The position numbers and the translations under genes are program-made. 64,000 nt of DNA from Haliotis asinina (Eukaryota; Mollusca; Gastropoda; Lepetellida; Haliotidae): assembly GCF_037392515.1 (NCBI RefSeq), contig NC_090281.1:51810753-51874752 (forward strand), given 5' to 3'. The notes beneath the pieces are model-generated. The model was not told where the DNA came from, did no database searches, and saw only the letters and a program-made list of their open reading frames with translations. Positions within the stretch are counted from its first letter, which is position 1, and each line of letters opens with the position of its first letter. Positions 46,916 through 64,000 of the stretch are shown here, in pieces.

Positions 46916-47538
46916 AACAAGAGGGTTTTAGCTATGTCAGAATTATTGCAATAGTACAAATGGCCCCGATACGTATCCATATTACGTAATACACAAAGGA
47001 CGAAACAAGCGTGTACTGAGGATATCCCAACAGAAAACAGCCTTGTCCAAGTGAGCACGTTTCGTCATTTGTTTGCCACGTACCTTTTCAGCTAAAATGT
47101 CGTAACACCACTACGCGCAGTAAAAATATTGTGTCTCTTTTTCTTAACAATACCCCTTTGTTAACTTTGAACTCTGTTACAGTTGTTTTATTGGCAAAAA
47201 CGCATTTCTGAGCACTGACCCAAAAATTCTGCGGCGAAGTGCCAAAGGTGATGGCATGTGGCTTAATGGCAACGGCCATTTTGGCAAAGGTGAATAGTTT
47301 CGTGAACAGGTTTGGCACAAACTGAAACTGATTAATTTCCAGCGTATATTCATAAAACGAATGGACATATTTCCAAACAGTGGATTTACTTCAATCCAAG
47401 GATAACTACATTATTTGTATCCCTAATCACGTGACAGTTACTCCACTTAAAAATCACACGTGACTAATCCCGCTGTAAATCCCCTCAAAGCGGAAAGTGT
47501 ACAGAGAAATGATCGTTGTACCCTAAGTCTAACACGTC

Positions 47539-47616
47539 AAATCTCCCTCGACTTTATGGAACAAAACAAAGACTTTCCTTATCGGTTGTTATTTTCGACT
47601 TGCTGCGACAAGGTAC
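47539..47616 (-). repeat. Inverted repeat arm, partner at 44783-44859
   Basis: See the partner arm. One visible difference lies in the CGATAGG/CTTATCG block. Confidence 0.8.
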
Positions 47617-47730
47617 CTTCATCTCAAAGGTTAAAAGAAAGTAGAAGATGCTCACTTGCATGTGAGAACTTGCACAGGACCATTCATATTACAGTACTTT
47701 CTGTACGATTGTTCCATTATTCAAAGTTAT

Positions 47731-47817
47731 CTAAGTAAACTTAGCCCCAGTGATATTCGTTACACTGGGACCCACTGTAGGAGTGTAACGAATAACACTG
47801 TTGCTAAATTTACTTAG
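47731..47817. mobile_element. 87-bp palindromic element
   Basis: The arms CTAAGTAAACTTAGCC...AGTGATATTCGTTACACT and their complement (AGTGTAACGAATAACACT...GCTAAATTTACTTAG) close to a hairpin with a loop of about 14 bp. No target duplication is evident. Confidence 0.7.
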
Positions 47818-49484
47818 ACTGGAAGATAATGACAGCGATTTGATACAAGTTCTTGTGACTAAATCTTTAATTCTAATAATATTCATATGCATGTAATCCA
47901 CTTCAAAATGAAAAATTCATGAATGGCTGACGTTAGATGTTTGTATGGTTATAAGAGTAGTAGATATGTAATGGACTCTGATTAAAAATCGTGTAAAATA
48001 ATACAGTAAATGTTATCGTATTTGCAGGCATCTCTTTATTCAGTTTTAGGAGCACCATACTCATATTTTGAACGTATACTATCGAATACTTGGGTTGAAT
48101 ATGTAGCTAGAGGCTCCCCAAAGAGTGCTTTAATGTGATATCTTCCTGGAATATATTCTAGAAACAAATCGTGGTGACATGTCTAGTTATTCTACGTAAC
48201 AAATAGGTCTAGGAACATAATAGGTGTGATATTATCCTTGACTTCTAACCCAATCACCTATTAACAAGAAGACACGGGCTGTCTTGGTCAGTCTCCCCAA
48301 GTTTCAGGTCTACTGAAAACCCCGCTGGTCCTCAAGGTACTGTTCTCTATGCAGCATATTTGACAAAAAAATGTCCAGATGTTCATTAGAGTACATTCAG
48401 GTGATCATAATACCTATTTCCTGCTGCATCACATCGCATTAGAGTGTTTCCACTGTTAAAAATGAATCACCCACTGATGTGTAAAGCTAAATGCATGTTG
48501 TTATGATATATTGCATTTTTTGCGTTGTCAGATTGATACGATCATGTGTATTTTTGTGTTTTAGTATTTTATCGCGAAAAATATTCGTCAAGCATTTCAA
48601 AGACGCAGTGCCTGCAAACGGAAATGGCTACCAGCGCATGAAGGCGCTACTTGTGCACTTTCCTAATGCAGAGGTAAATATTGGAAGAGAGATATAAAAA
48701 CGTATTTAAATACCTAAAACATATAGCCCAGTGTCAGTTTTTATATCTTGAACCTTACTGGTTAAATACAAAACAAATGTAAATATGCTTTTTAAAAAAC
48801 AATCCCATTGTGCACATTAACAGACAGTTGTGCCTTACCTTCAGACACCGTTTGACACTTTACATGAACTCGGGTTTTTAACAGACAGTCCTTAGATGCG
48901 CTGCGGGAGTTCTCAAGACGAAATGGCGCACAGGTTGGAAATTAATGCACCAAGTGAATGCCAGGCGCCAAAATAACACCCTGTATTTGTATTCTCAAAC
49001 TCATTTGACTACGTTAACAGAATGGTGGCAGCGGCTTACCCATACAGAACTGCACTAATCGGAAACGATGGAATACCTTACTGTTCAATAGAGTGACGAG
49101 GTGGAGTGGGTTATGTATGGTGGTTGGGTAGAGGATGTCACACTTAAGAATATTCTACCTTGAGGGACGTGCATGTACGCACGTGATCATGTTGCTGCTT
49201 TTAACGTGATAGCCCATATAGTTAGTGAATGAGTGAGTTAAAATTTATATACTAGCACACGAAGGACTTGCTGCAGTTCTATCATGGATAAATCACTCTG
49301 AGCGGACACGTCTGTGTTTTATTCCCTCAAGGAACGGTAATAACAAGCACCACCTTCTGTCGTTATTCGCTAGGAAGGGACCACCGTCATTACACCGATG
49401 GTATATGGGTTACACCGGTATCCCACAGGTCCCACAACAACACCTCTTAATGGTTTGTTTGTTTGTGTGTGTGTGTGCGCGCGC

Positions 49485-49580
49485 GCCTAGATTTTCGACG
49501 CTCTACGATAGTCGTAACTTATTGTTAATGTATAGCACTTGCGACTATCTTAACGCTAACAGAGCTTCAGAAATCTAGGC
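49485..49580. mobile_element. 96-bp palindromic element
   Basis: GCCTAGATTTTCGACGCTCT and GATAGTCG pair with CGACTATC and AGAGCTTCAGAAATCTAGGC. A GT/GC dinucleotide run precedes it. Confidence 0.65.
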
Positions 49581-51170
49581 CCAGGTTACCACACCACCTC
49601 TTTTGCAATAGAAGGCAAGACTAAGCACAGGCGACTTTCTGGAAGAACATTCGATATACCCACATTTCAGAAGATTTCAGCGGTTACAAAATGTGTATGA
49701 CACATATAGGTATTTCAAAATAATACATGGATGTTCGGAATAAATGTAATTAATGAAAGGATGTTACTTAGCTTTTTCTAAGCAATACGTGAACGTATGT
49801 AAATTATGTTGTATCTGAAATAGAAATAGGAGATGAATGTGGAGAATTAAATAATACATTAACAATGAAATTTAATTTCCTGACCACTCCCATACCTAAC
49901 ACTGATCTGGATGTTAATAATATTTGAAAAACTTATCATATTACATGTTTTTTTTCGATGGCAGAATATCTCACAAGGCAGTGTCAAGATTTATTTTATT
50001 TTGCACATACAGGACTTAACAGTTCGTTTTTGTAAAATCTTTAATCAAGAGTGCATGTACCATGGAGGTGCCCCCATACCACTGAGGTGGTTTACAAGCA
50101 CATCAAAAGTGATAATTGAGCTGCTTACCATTTCAGTCGTTGAAGAGAGGCCTAGTACAATCCAGTGTTATAAGACTTTATGATAGTCCCGTGTGACTTA
50201 GTCCATTGTTCCTGCGAGAGTAGACGTCACTGACGCCGAGTTCAGATTGCACACGACACGGCGAGCTGATTGGCCCTTTAACTTAACAATTCCATCAAAT
50301 ATTTGAGATGACAGTTAGCACCGACACGTGTTCGTGTTGACAGTGAACGGTACACTCCCAAATACGTTACCAGGCGCTGTCATTTTAACAGCATTCGATG
50401 AACACTGATTCCACCTTTATTACTTGCCCGAGTTCCGTGTCAAGACTCTCATGAAACACCTCCCTTCACATTGATATCACAAGATTCAGAACAGCCCGCG
50501 AAGTTTCTGCCTGGGTGATCATTTGAAGCATGTTTAGGTTTCGGAATATTGTTTGTGTCTACAATGGTTAACCGGGCCAAGGGATGGTTGTTTGGTTGTC
50601 GTGGGGACAAAGACATTTCTGACCTCAAGAAAAACAAAGGCCATTTTTTTTTTGGTTTACTGGTGAGAATCCACCAACTCGAGACACGAACGTTGCAAAC
50701 GTAGAATGGCGGCGACAGCAGAAATGAAATACACACAGTCTTTACACCTAAGTCAACTTGCCTGCTCTTGAAGACACACTCGGGGCAAAGACTGTCCAGG
50801 AAAACAGTTCACTACGTTAAAGAATCTAAATGCGGAATTATGACACAGCTGCTAAAGATCGGCTTATCACAATCTCCGACCAAACTCGGCCTATGTTAGA
50901 GGATTGCGAAATCTACCGAAATCCTTATCAAATTTATTTTGTCGGATATCTTCAGAGTTTCAATGTTTGCCATCTCCTTAGAGGTTAAACGTCATATTTC
51001 TCGACTGTGTGTTTTGAGATTTAATTGTCATTTGTTCACATGCATCAATACAATTGTTTTCTTTTTTTATCCCGGACATTAGCCGACGGACAATTTGTAC
51101 TCTGTGTGCCGAAACGTTTCATGGCGGTACCTGTCTAACAAAGGGGTGGCGGGTGTCGATAGTGAACCAT

Positions 51171-51173
51171 ATA

Positions 51174-51209
<36 letters not shown>

Positions 51210-51255
51210 TGTATGTATGTATGTATGTATGTATGTATGTATGTATGTATGTATG

Positions 51256-51297
<42 letters not shown>
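51171..51297. repeat. ATGT and AT microsatellite
   Basis: About 20 ATGT units lie between two AT runs. The long YVCM/YIHT frames across it are artefacts. Confidence 0.97.
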
Positions 51298-51302
<5 letters not shown>

Positions 51303-51304
<2 letters not shown>

Positions 51305-51412
51305 GTATAAAATATATGTATAAAATGTAATATAAATGTAATTTTGCGAGCATAATAAAATGTATAAAATATATGTATAAAATGTAATATAAATGTAATT
51401 TTGCGAGCATAC
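51303..51412. repeat. Two direct copies of a 56-bp unit
   Basis: The phrase AAAATATATGTATAAAATGT, followed by AATATAAATGTAATTTTGCG, occurs twice in tandem, immediately after the microsatellite. Confidence 0.9.
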
Positions 51413-53639
51413 CACTAGCTAATGCATATGAGAAAAAGAATTATATATCCATACGGATAAAACATTTCCAAAGGAATGGAATAAATTGTCACATTTCCCT
51501 TAATTTCTCTTCAGCATCTGTTTGGTTTCTTCATTTGCACGATGTCAGTCTGGTAAATCCAATATCCCCTACTGTTTTTATTGGTATATAAACGTGATAT
51601 TGTGATTTATATATGTACACTCAGCTGAGGTTATAGTTGATTTTTCCAATGAGTATGGAAAGTGTTTTGTTAATTTTCCCAAATATCACGTGTATTTAAA
51701 CTGGATGCGTTTGTGTTGTTGTTTTGGGTTTTTCAGATGCAGATATGTTTGATTAGGAGGTTCTAAAAGCTACTGTAACATGCTGTTGCTATAGTCTATA
51801 TTAGATGAGGAAGTGAGTGAATGTTGGTTGAGACCGCAGTCAACAATAGTCAGTGTTTATTATTATGTCAATACACAGCTCTGGACCATGTACACCAGTC
51901 ACTGAACCTATGAGCAACGAACCCGGCCAGCCAGGTCAAGGAGCAAGACCACCGGATCACCAATTCAGATGGGTTTGTGCCAGCATAAACAAATGGGGAA
52001 ATAGTTGCACCTGTAATGCTATAGCACTTAATATAAAACACCCATGCTTGATTATATCTAGTCTCAGATATTCGGCGAAGATGGCAAAATAGAGGCGAAA
52101 CTCGCTGCGAAAAACGACTGCGACACCAAGTGTTCGCGGAAACAGTAATGGTAAAATATGTTAAAGGATACACTGCTTTGGATTAACAGAGTTAAACAAA
52201 ATAAATATCTAAACCTGTCGCCGTTTAACATAAATGCTAGTAATATTTAAATAAACATTTAAACAATTAGCTTAAAAGTAAATTCCTCTCAGACGTATGT
52301 TTTATAAATCAAATGTCTTGACTGTACATTCTGATACACACATCCGCTGCATATGCATTAGTACACACCAGGCCGTAGTGAACTTATCTTAGTAAGGGGT
52401 ACACGACCCACGTTAAAGAGCCTTATATTAATACTTGCGCCCATCTGTCCCCTGGGTTACCTACGGCCCTGTACACACGGGTGATAGGGCGGGCCGTCGA
52501 GTTCACTGCATGTCATCGTATACCATACAGTTGCCTAGATCGATGTTCATACTGTTCATTGCTGGATTGTCTGGTCCAGACTCAATTATGTACAGAGTGC
52601 CATCAAATAGGTGGAATATTGCGGGGTGTGGAGTTAAATAAACAAATAAGCAAACCAACACTGGCGTACCCTATATTCAAATGGACTCGTGAAGATCCTA
52701 GTTAGAATTGGTCTTGATCTACCAATGCTTGTCGTTAAAACGGGCAACAAGGATCGTGCTGTCAGACTCGGTGATGCGGGTGATGCATTTCACGGAGTAG
52801 ACTGATGTTTGTGACGTCTATAGGATCAAAACTCGAGGGCCGGGATTCTGTTGATAGCAAACACACAAAAGCAGTTCGACTGACATTTTACAAAAAATAC
52901 TTGCAAACTGCTCCTTTTTCCTGCAAGGTATGTCCAGTTAAGCAGAGACACACGGTAGCCTGTACTAAGCCATGAACTGTAGTATATGTGTAGTATAAAT
53001 AACATGCAGGACTGAGCCTCCGAGGTCATCCATAACGATACGCAGGCATACACATGGCCCGTTAAACACCACAGGCATATTGCCAGAATGAGAGTATGGA
53101 GGTCTGACGGATGCTGCTTCTCTTGTTCTTTGTTGTCGGTTTCCATTATGAGAGAAATTTACCAGTCACACCCTGAAGTATGTAATAAGCATATATAACA
53201 CATCGCCGTTGTGTAGACAGAGCTTCCTGCATGAAGTCCTGTCGGTATTCAAAGTAGCATACATTTGGAAAGGGATACGAGATGCTTCCTGTGTGTTTTA
53301 CAAGATAACGTGGAGTTACGATCAAGAATACTGAAGTGAAACTCCGTCAATATCGGACCCTTTCAGAAACGAAACTTCATGTTATATATATATGACACAC
53401 AATGAAAACGCAAAACCCATTTCATACTAGGAGAAAAATGACAAACCATATCATTTGCAAACATGTTTTAATACAGTCATGTTAAGAATTTCATTGTCTT
53501 TCCTTTGCATGTTAAGACGATGATGTGTTGCACGCTGTCAAGTTTAACACACAGGCCCTCTTATCAAATTCAGTAGCGAGTGTGACCCCCTTAAGATCGC
53601 AAGCAAGCACTGAGTTGTCGTGGCATGGACTGGCACAAA

Positions 53640-54560
53640 CGTCGAACAGATGCTTAAGGAATGTTCTGCCACTCCTGCTGTAGAGCAAGGGCCAATTCTG
53701 CGACGTTGTTAGGTTGACGTTGACGTTGACGTTGACGTTGACGTTGACTTTGATGGACACGGCGTCGAAGTTCATCCCACAAATGTTCAATGGGGTTTAA
53801 ATCTGGTGAAACAGCTGGCCAGGGAAGAACTGGTATCTGCTCTTGCTGGAGTAAGTCTCTGGTAAGACGTGCATTGTGGAGACGGGCATTATCATGCTGG
53901 AATGTGAAGGGCAGTTGCTGATGTCCATAGTTGTTCAGAAGCGGTTGAAGAACAGGCCTCAAAATCTGGTCGACATAACGCTGTGCTGTCAACAAAGCGA
54001 TTTCTCTCAATAACGCGTCCATCTTGATAACGTTCGTGTTGCCGTCTGTATACATGTTGACGTCCGTCGGCAACGGATAGACAGAACCTTGACTCATCAG
54101 AGTAGACACAATGGTTGAAGAATCTGGGTGGCATAAGGCGATGTTGTTGAGCAAACATGGCAGCCCGATGACGTGGTCATGCTGTTTCCACGGTATGGCC
54201 TACGACATCTCATACCCACAGTTCACAGACGTGTCATCACCGTCATAGCGCTGACTCGCCGTCCGTTACGTCCTACTGTGGTGAGAATTGTGTTTGCTGC
54301 TGTCTGAAAGCGGTTCCGTTGATGTGCTCGTCGGATGTGCTCGGTCTTGACGTGGTGTCGTAACCGGAAGTCGGCCCGGTCGTGGACGGTCACGAACACT
54401 TCCTGTTTGCTGATGACGTTGCTGGAGTCTGTGTACAGTTGATGGATGCACTCCAAAGAGGCGGGCAACGTCGCTCCGGGATGTTTCGGCCAACAGCATC
54501 CCAGTGGCTTGATTCCTCTGTGGTTCGTTGAGCCGTGGCATTTTGTGACTGGTAGTGAAA
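53640..54560 (-). mobile_element. Decayed Tc1-like element, different subfamily
   Basis: On the minus strand: MPRLNEPQRNQATGMLLAET, SDVARLFGVHPSTVHRLQQR (helix-turn-helix), RDRPRPGRLPVTT, YSDESRFCLSVADGRQHVYR, then DNARLHNARL and NPIEHLWDELRRR. The D-34-E spacing is kept. At least two frame changes separate the pieces. A CAACGT hexamer run (53714-53752) inserts a QRQRQRQRQRQ tract after the last catalytic motif. Clear terminal repeats were not found; the right end may be cut by the neighbouring family B repeat. Confidence 0.85.
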
Positions 54561-54703
54561 CAATCGAATCATGATGCCTTTTATGCGTCCAAAATCCCAC
54601 TTTGCTCGTGCATGTCACGGTAACCATGCACCCATAAGATCCAAAAAAAAACTGCCAGAGTTTTGTCGAATTATCCCTTTGCCATGAACATTAAATGGGT
54701 TCG

Positions 54704-54911
54704 AACCCATGCTTGCCATAAAAGGCGACTATGCTTGTCGTAAGAGGCAACTAACGGGATCGGGTGGTCAGGCTTCCTGACTTGGTTGGGACATTTCATC
54801 GATGCTCACGTTGTTGATCACTGGATTGCCTGGTCCAGACTCGACAGACCGCCGCCATATAGCTAGAACATTTCTGAGTTCGGCGTAAAACTAAACTCAC
54901 TCACTCACTCA
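54704..54911 (-). repeat. Family B repeat, opposite orientation
   Basis: It runs from ACCCATGCTTGCCATAAAAG through GACTAACGGGATCGGGTGG-like text and CTGGTCCAGACTCGAC to GGCGTAAAACTAAACTCACT and a CTCA tail. Confidence 0.85.
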
Positions 54912-55979
54912 TATAAAATGAAAACGATATTGGTTTTTGCGTATGAACTTTGTCAGGTTTCAGTAAAAGCGGAAAATTTTATAGGTTCAGTTGTTGCAGC
55001 ATTCGTTTTTCAACGCCGTTACATCCGCAGTTCGAAATGGATTGTTTTCTTCTCCATCATAACCTGTAGCATTCAATCCACTTTTAATATCATCTGTATT
55101 TATACTCAAACACGTGCATGCACGTCGATGCTGAAGAGAAGCTCTAAAAATGATGTTGACTTTTAGTGATGCAACGAGACTGTAAGTTTATGTCCAGGAT
55201 CCACTTGAACAGCCATAGCGCTACGAAAATAGTAAGCCGATGCTAAACTGTGGGAGTTACAATCACCTTTGCGCTAATCTTTGTGCAGGTGGGCCCAGGC
55301 ACGTCTGCGTAAATGGGAGATTTCGATTTAACACTGGTTTAACTCGAGATTCGAACCCGCGATTTCATCTTTTGGCAGTACCAAGGGACTAAACGCTGCA
55401 CACAATCGTGCGCCTCAGACGACCGTACCATACATTCATCTCACTACGTAAATGAGGTGTATAACCAGGGCAACAGTACTGCAATGCTGAAGGTACTGCC
55501 ACTTGCCATTTCCTTTGTTTTTAGGCAGTTCGACCATAATTATTTTCAAAACTTTTAATTGCAGTACAAGTGACTTCACTTTAGTTTTGTTAAAATTCTC
55601 ACCTTACGTTCATAGAACAAACGCCAGGGATGTTGTGGTAAATAAACAAACCCTGATAAAATTCAGCTGTTTCTTTGAATTTCTACGGAGGAATTAATCA
55701 TGACAAATAATCATTTCCCATCGTACAATTACATTTTTACCTGTCTCCTCCACAGCAAAACGTGCCGCAATGTTTCATGAACCTACGCGCGCATTTTCCT
55801 AGTAATGTGTTTATGTCGTATACTATTATTGCGCAAGTGTCCAGGATATAAAAGATATAAATAATTTCATTTCTTTGAAAGGATTTTCACACTGAAGCAT
55901 GTCATAACCACCACGATTTAATAAAATATATTTCCTGTTGAGGCTATGACAACTTTCTGTAATTATGCATATGCCAAGG
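54912..55979. other. Gene-poor stretch
   Basis: No exon was recognised. A half-palindrome near 55243-55318 (AATCTTTGTGCAGGTGGGCC) matches one arm of the 36868 element. AGATTCGAACCCGCGATTTC at 55350 is a reversed B-box-like tRNA or SINE relic. Confidence 0.45.
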
Positions 55980-56940
55980 CTAACGTCTGCACAATAATTG
56001 GGCCATTGGGATGATCCGTAGGGGAATGTCTCAACGACAAGTGGCTGTACATTTCCACTGCCACCGGAACACCATTTCTGCACTGGTGAGACGCTATCAG
56101 AACGTTATTGATCAGCCACGTTCTGGACGTCCACGTGTAACAACGCCAAGACAGATGGATAAGCGTGACCCATCTTCGCCACAGGTTTCAGACTGCAATG
56201 ACACCCCGACCAGCATAGGACTTCGCCGTATTCACCATAACACAGTTCGAAAATGTTTACGGGATTAGACCACGACGTCCCGCCATACGACCTATACTGA
56301 CACAACGTCATCGACAAGCTCGCCGGATGTGGTGCCCATGTTTTGGTGTGAAAAAATGTAGTTTCTACAGATGAGTCCAGGTTTAATATTTCCCATAGTG
56401 GCGGGCGTCAACGTGCCTATTAGACCCGTGGGAGAACGTTATGCACAGGCCTGTGTCTTTAAGAGGAATCGCTTTGGTGGTGGTTCCATGATGATTTGGG
56501 ATAGAATAACAGCACGCCAAAGATATCCCAAGGTGATTCTTCGGGCCAACTTAACTGGTGTGGGATACAGGGATCAGATTCTTCGACCTGTGGCATTTCC
56601 TTTTCTGCAACGTCATGGCCCAGTGTTAACATTTCAACAGGACAATGCCCGCCCTCATACGATAAGTGTTGCTATAGATTTCTTGCAACACCATAACGCT
56701 GACTTACTGCATTGGCCTGCAAATTCACCAGATCTCTCCCCGAAAGAGCATGTTTGGGACGAGATGGATCGATGTCTACGCCGTCTTGAAATAAGATAAA
56801 GTCATTGACCTTGCAACAGAACTTGAGAGAATCTGGCATGACATCCCACGAGCCTTTGATAGGCTCTATGCGTCATCGATGCACTGCTTTTCTCAATGCC
56901 GATGGTGGACATATCCGTCATTGAGCTTGTGACATTGTCA
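55980..56940 (+). mobile_element. Decayed Tc1-like element
   Basis: GMSQRQVAVHFHCHRNTISA (helix-turn-helix), DQPRSGRPRVTT, NRFGGGSMMIWDRI, ANLTGVGYRDQILRPVAFPF and QQDNARPHTISV...SPKEHVWDE appear in order, ending near FDRLYASSMHCFSQC. The second D and the E are 34 residues apart. The first catalytic D region is damaged and two or more frame changes exist. Confidence 0.85.
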
Positions 56941-57399
56941 TTTGACCCCTATCCCGCTTGTGGACCCGTGACGTCATTGTGATTGCATTTTCAGTTTCTG
57001 CCGACTTGTGGTCTCATGTTCCCTCCATTAAGGTTTGTATGTACCTTTGACATTGTTATTGTACCTATCAACTGGGATAATATACTAAGTCAAAATAGAA
57101 ACTTCACAAAAAATGTAATTTTCAAAAATAATGAATAATTTGTCTCTGATGATACATCTATGTATCCGAAATGGGATCCCTATCTTTCGACTAAACGTTA
57201 GCTAAACCCTCTCAAGCCCATCCATTCGTCTTGCAAATAACGTTGCTGTCAAATCAGGTTTTGCACATGCAGTCGATCACGTGATCTTCGCATCCAAGTT
57301 TTCTTCATTTGCACGTGTTTGGTTTGGCCTGAAGAATTGAAAATGGGATGCTGCCGTCGTACTGTTTATGACTTGCGAGGTCGTCTACAACAAACCGGC

Positions 57400-58107
57400 A
57401 TCACTTCTGATCTCCCAAGGTCGATGCTGGGCTGAGATGTTTAGAGGTCAACTGTCCTCACAGACCATTCTAAATTGTTTGTAGGCTGCCAATCTCCATT
57501 CTCCAGGGTACAGAGAGACTAGAATCAGGTCGTCTTTAGCGATGAATCCAGGTTTACACTCAGATTCGCGGACGGCAGGCATAGAGTCTGGAGACAACGT
57601 CGTGAATGGTATGCCCAATGTTGTGTACAGGAAGTCGACAGATTTGGGGGCGCAATTTGCATGGTGTTGGGTGCTTTCTGTGGGAACAACCGCTCTTGAC
57701 TTCTGGTCATCCGTTGAAACCTCACAGCTGCTGCTTACTGCGACCAGGTGCTCACCCCTAAACTTGTTCCTTTCACGGCGGCTCATGGCCCAGGTCTACA
57801 GTTCCGGCATGATAATGCTCGGCCGCATACCGCGATGTTGATACAAAATTTCCTTCAAAAGGCTGGAATCAACATCATGGACTGGTCATCGAGGTCCCTT
57901 GACCTTAATCCAATAGAGCACGTTTGGGATGCACTTGGGAGATGGCTTCATGGTCTTAGGAACCAACCTCAGAATTTGCAGGAACTTGGCACTGATTTGC
58001 AAGAGCAATGGCGCAGAATCCCCAACCATGTGTTCACAAGCATCGGGCAGTCGATGAGTAGATGGTGTTTGGCAGTGGTGAATGCACGGGGCAGCCATAC
58101 ACAATAG
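57400..58107 (+). mobile_element. Decayed Tc1-like element, another subfamily
   Basis: In shifting frames: FSDESRFTL-type text near 57535, then RHDNARPHTAMLIQNFLQKA and LDLNPIEHVWDALGRWLHGL, ending RCLAVVNARGSHTQ-like text at 58107. D-34-E spacing is kept. The DNA-binding half (57180-57400) is hardly readable. It sits 460 bp after another Tc1 relic of different sequence, so it is not a tandem duplicate. Confidence 0.82.
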
Positions 58108-58109
58108 TG

Positions 58110-59133
58110 AACTGAGAAATTTTGAACTTTTATTCTTGTGACTTGACATTCTGTATACCCATATTTTGTAACGGCGGTGTAGCCTAATGGCACTGATTGT
58201 GGCACTGTCAGTGTATCGAGTACATATCACATATCTCAGCAATGAAATACAGCAATGAACAATCCAACAATCATACCATCTCTTGTTCTTTTATAGTGCC
58301 CTGAAGAAAGAATTTGAAGTTTCTTTTTGGACTCTGTATATCTTGACAATGCACAGTTTCTTTATGTGGCTAGTATATAAAGATTTAAGCTTAGTGAACT
58401 GCGTGGTTTGGGAATAATATGTTGAAGGAAATTTGCAACTGAATGTAAGACATACAAAGACATTATTCTGTTTTGGACAACAGTCCCATAAAGCGTAACT
58501 AATAACTTCTTATAGGTACAACTCAACTGTGTAACAGAATGTTGATCCAAAAGAGGACAAAAAAAAGATGAAATGTAAGGCGACATTTTTATTTTGACAG
58601 CATTCTCGTACATATTGGTCATATAAAAATTTACACAATCTCTCTCTCACACACACAAACCCACACACACATGCTCACACACACACACGCAAACACAGCA
58701 CTTATATAAACTGTTATTAACATTCATAAATTATGTAAAACATCAAAACACCAATATCATTATGCACCATACAACATTTCTGTGAAACATTCTCACACAA
58801 TATCACCCTGCAATATACATAAATTATTTAAAGCAATATTTTAAACCAACATGTCACAGTCACATGTAATGATAATCATACATTAATTTAAATACATTAA
58901 AGATTAAAATCCCATTGACTAGACGAATTTATAATACGCTTTTGGATTCAGAAGTACCTGGTATATAGACTGATGACCAGACTGTCATCCAAAACAACAA
59001 TATACCACTGAAAATTTCAAAAATCATGAAAAGGTACCATTGACATTTGTCCCTAGCATAATCGCTATAACATACATTTCATTTTCTGATGGTAGAGTTT
59101 CATGTAATCAACTTCACACATTTACACAGTCGT
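58110..59133 (-). other. Probable 3' UTR of SQLE and flank
   Basis: No open frame of interest was seen. A CA-rich run lies at 58645-58695 and a SINE head relic (GGCGGTGTAGCCTAATGGCA) at 58173. TTTATT at 58588 reads AATAAA on the minus strand and could end the squalene monooxygenase transcript. Confidence 0.45.

Positions 59134-64000
<4,867 letters not shown>

Larger units (their letters stand above)
45528..53464. other. Long gene-poor stretch
   Basis: No confident coding exon was found. It holds SINEs (46103, 46765), palindromic elements (47731, 49485), an inverted repeat arm and a large ATGT/AT microsatellite (51171). Two exon-like segments near 48.6 and 48.9 kb are noted among the findings but not called. 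The Reeler promoter should lie at its left edge. Confidence 0.5.

Noticed and set aside
47088-47318. 76-codon minus-strand frame (MPNLFTKLFTFAKMAVAI...) as a gene
   Set aside because: No family resemblance and no splice partners were found. It may be part of a dispersed repeat.
51054-51415. YVCMYVCM and YIHTYIHT frames
   Set aside because: Translation of an ATGT/AT microsatellite.

Overview
The window is animal nuclear DNA: intron-split genes with GT-AG junctions, many dispersed repeats, Tc1 transposons and long gene-poor stretches. The dispersed repeats carry TGAG-type tails, tRNA-like heads and a recurring 240-bp element. These, together with the gene content, suggest a mollusc, most probably a gastropod such as an abalone (Haliotis). 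That assignment rests on remembered repeat style and was not tested by a search.

Layout. (1) 1-5.1 kb, minus strand: RWD-RING1-IBR part of an RNF14-like RBR ubiquitin ligase (paralog 1); its 3' end lies off the left edge. (2) 9.5-26.7 kb, minus strand: a complete second RNF14-like gene (paralog 2, about 544 aa over 10 exons). It carries a lysine-rich secreted-type repeat-protein gene nested antisense in one intron and a very young LTR element in another. (3) 26.7-32.5 kb: intergenic. (4) 32.5-35.3 kb, plus strand: a three-coding-exon ANKRD66-like ankyrin protein. (5) 39.2-40.9 kb: an apparently intact Tc1 element with an open DD34E transposase. (6) 41.5-45.5 kb, minus strand: a four-exon Reeler-domain secreted protein. 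(7) 45.5-59 kb: gene-poor DNA with decayed Tc1 copies, SINEs, palindromic elements and microsatellites. (8) 59.1-63.0 kb, minus strand: the C-terminal six exons of squalene monooxygenase (SQLE); the FAD-binding N-terminus lies off the right edge.

The most striking observation concerns the two RNF14 paralogs. Each contains a long minisatellite that begins exactly at an exon 3' end, and its repeat unit contains that exon end plus its 5' splice site. Paralog 1 has a roughly 45-unit, 33-bp array after the linker exon; paralog 2 has a roughly 30-unit, 38-bp array after the IBR exon. The result is two independent tandem arrays of splice donors at different introns of sister genes. A third gene in the window (Reeler) has a donor that abuts a SINE tail of GTGAG repeats.

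The genes do not form a pathway: ubiquitin ligation, an ankyrin scaffold, a Reeler secreted protein and sterol synthesis are neighbours only by position. Reading frames were joined by hand at GT-AG sites with matching phase and conserved family order; transcript data were not available.
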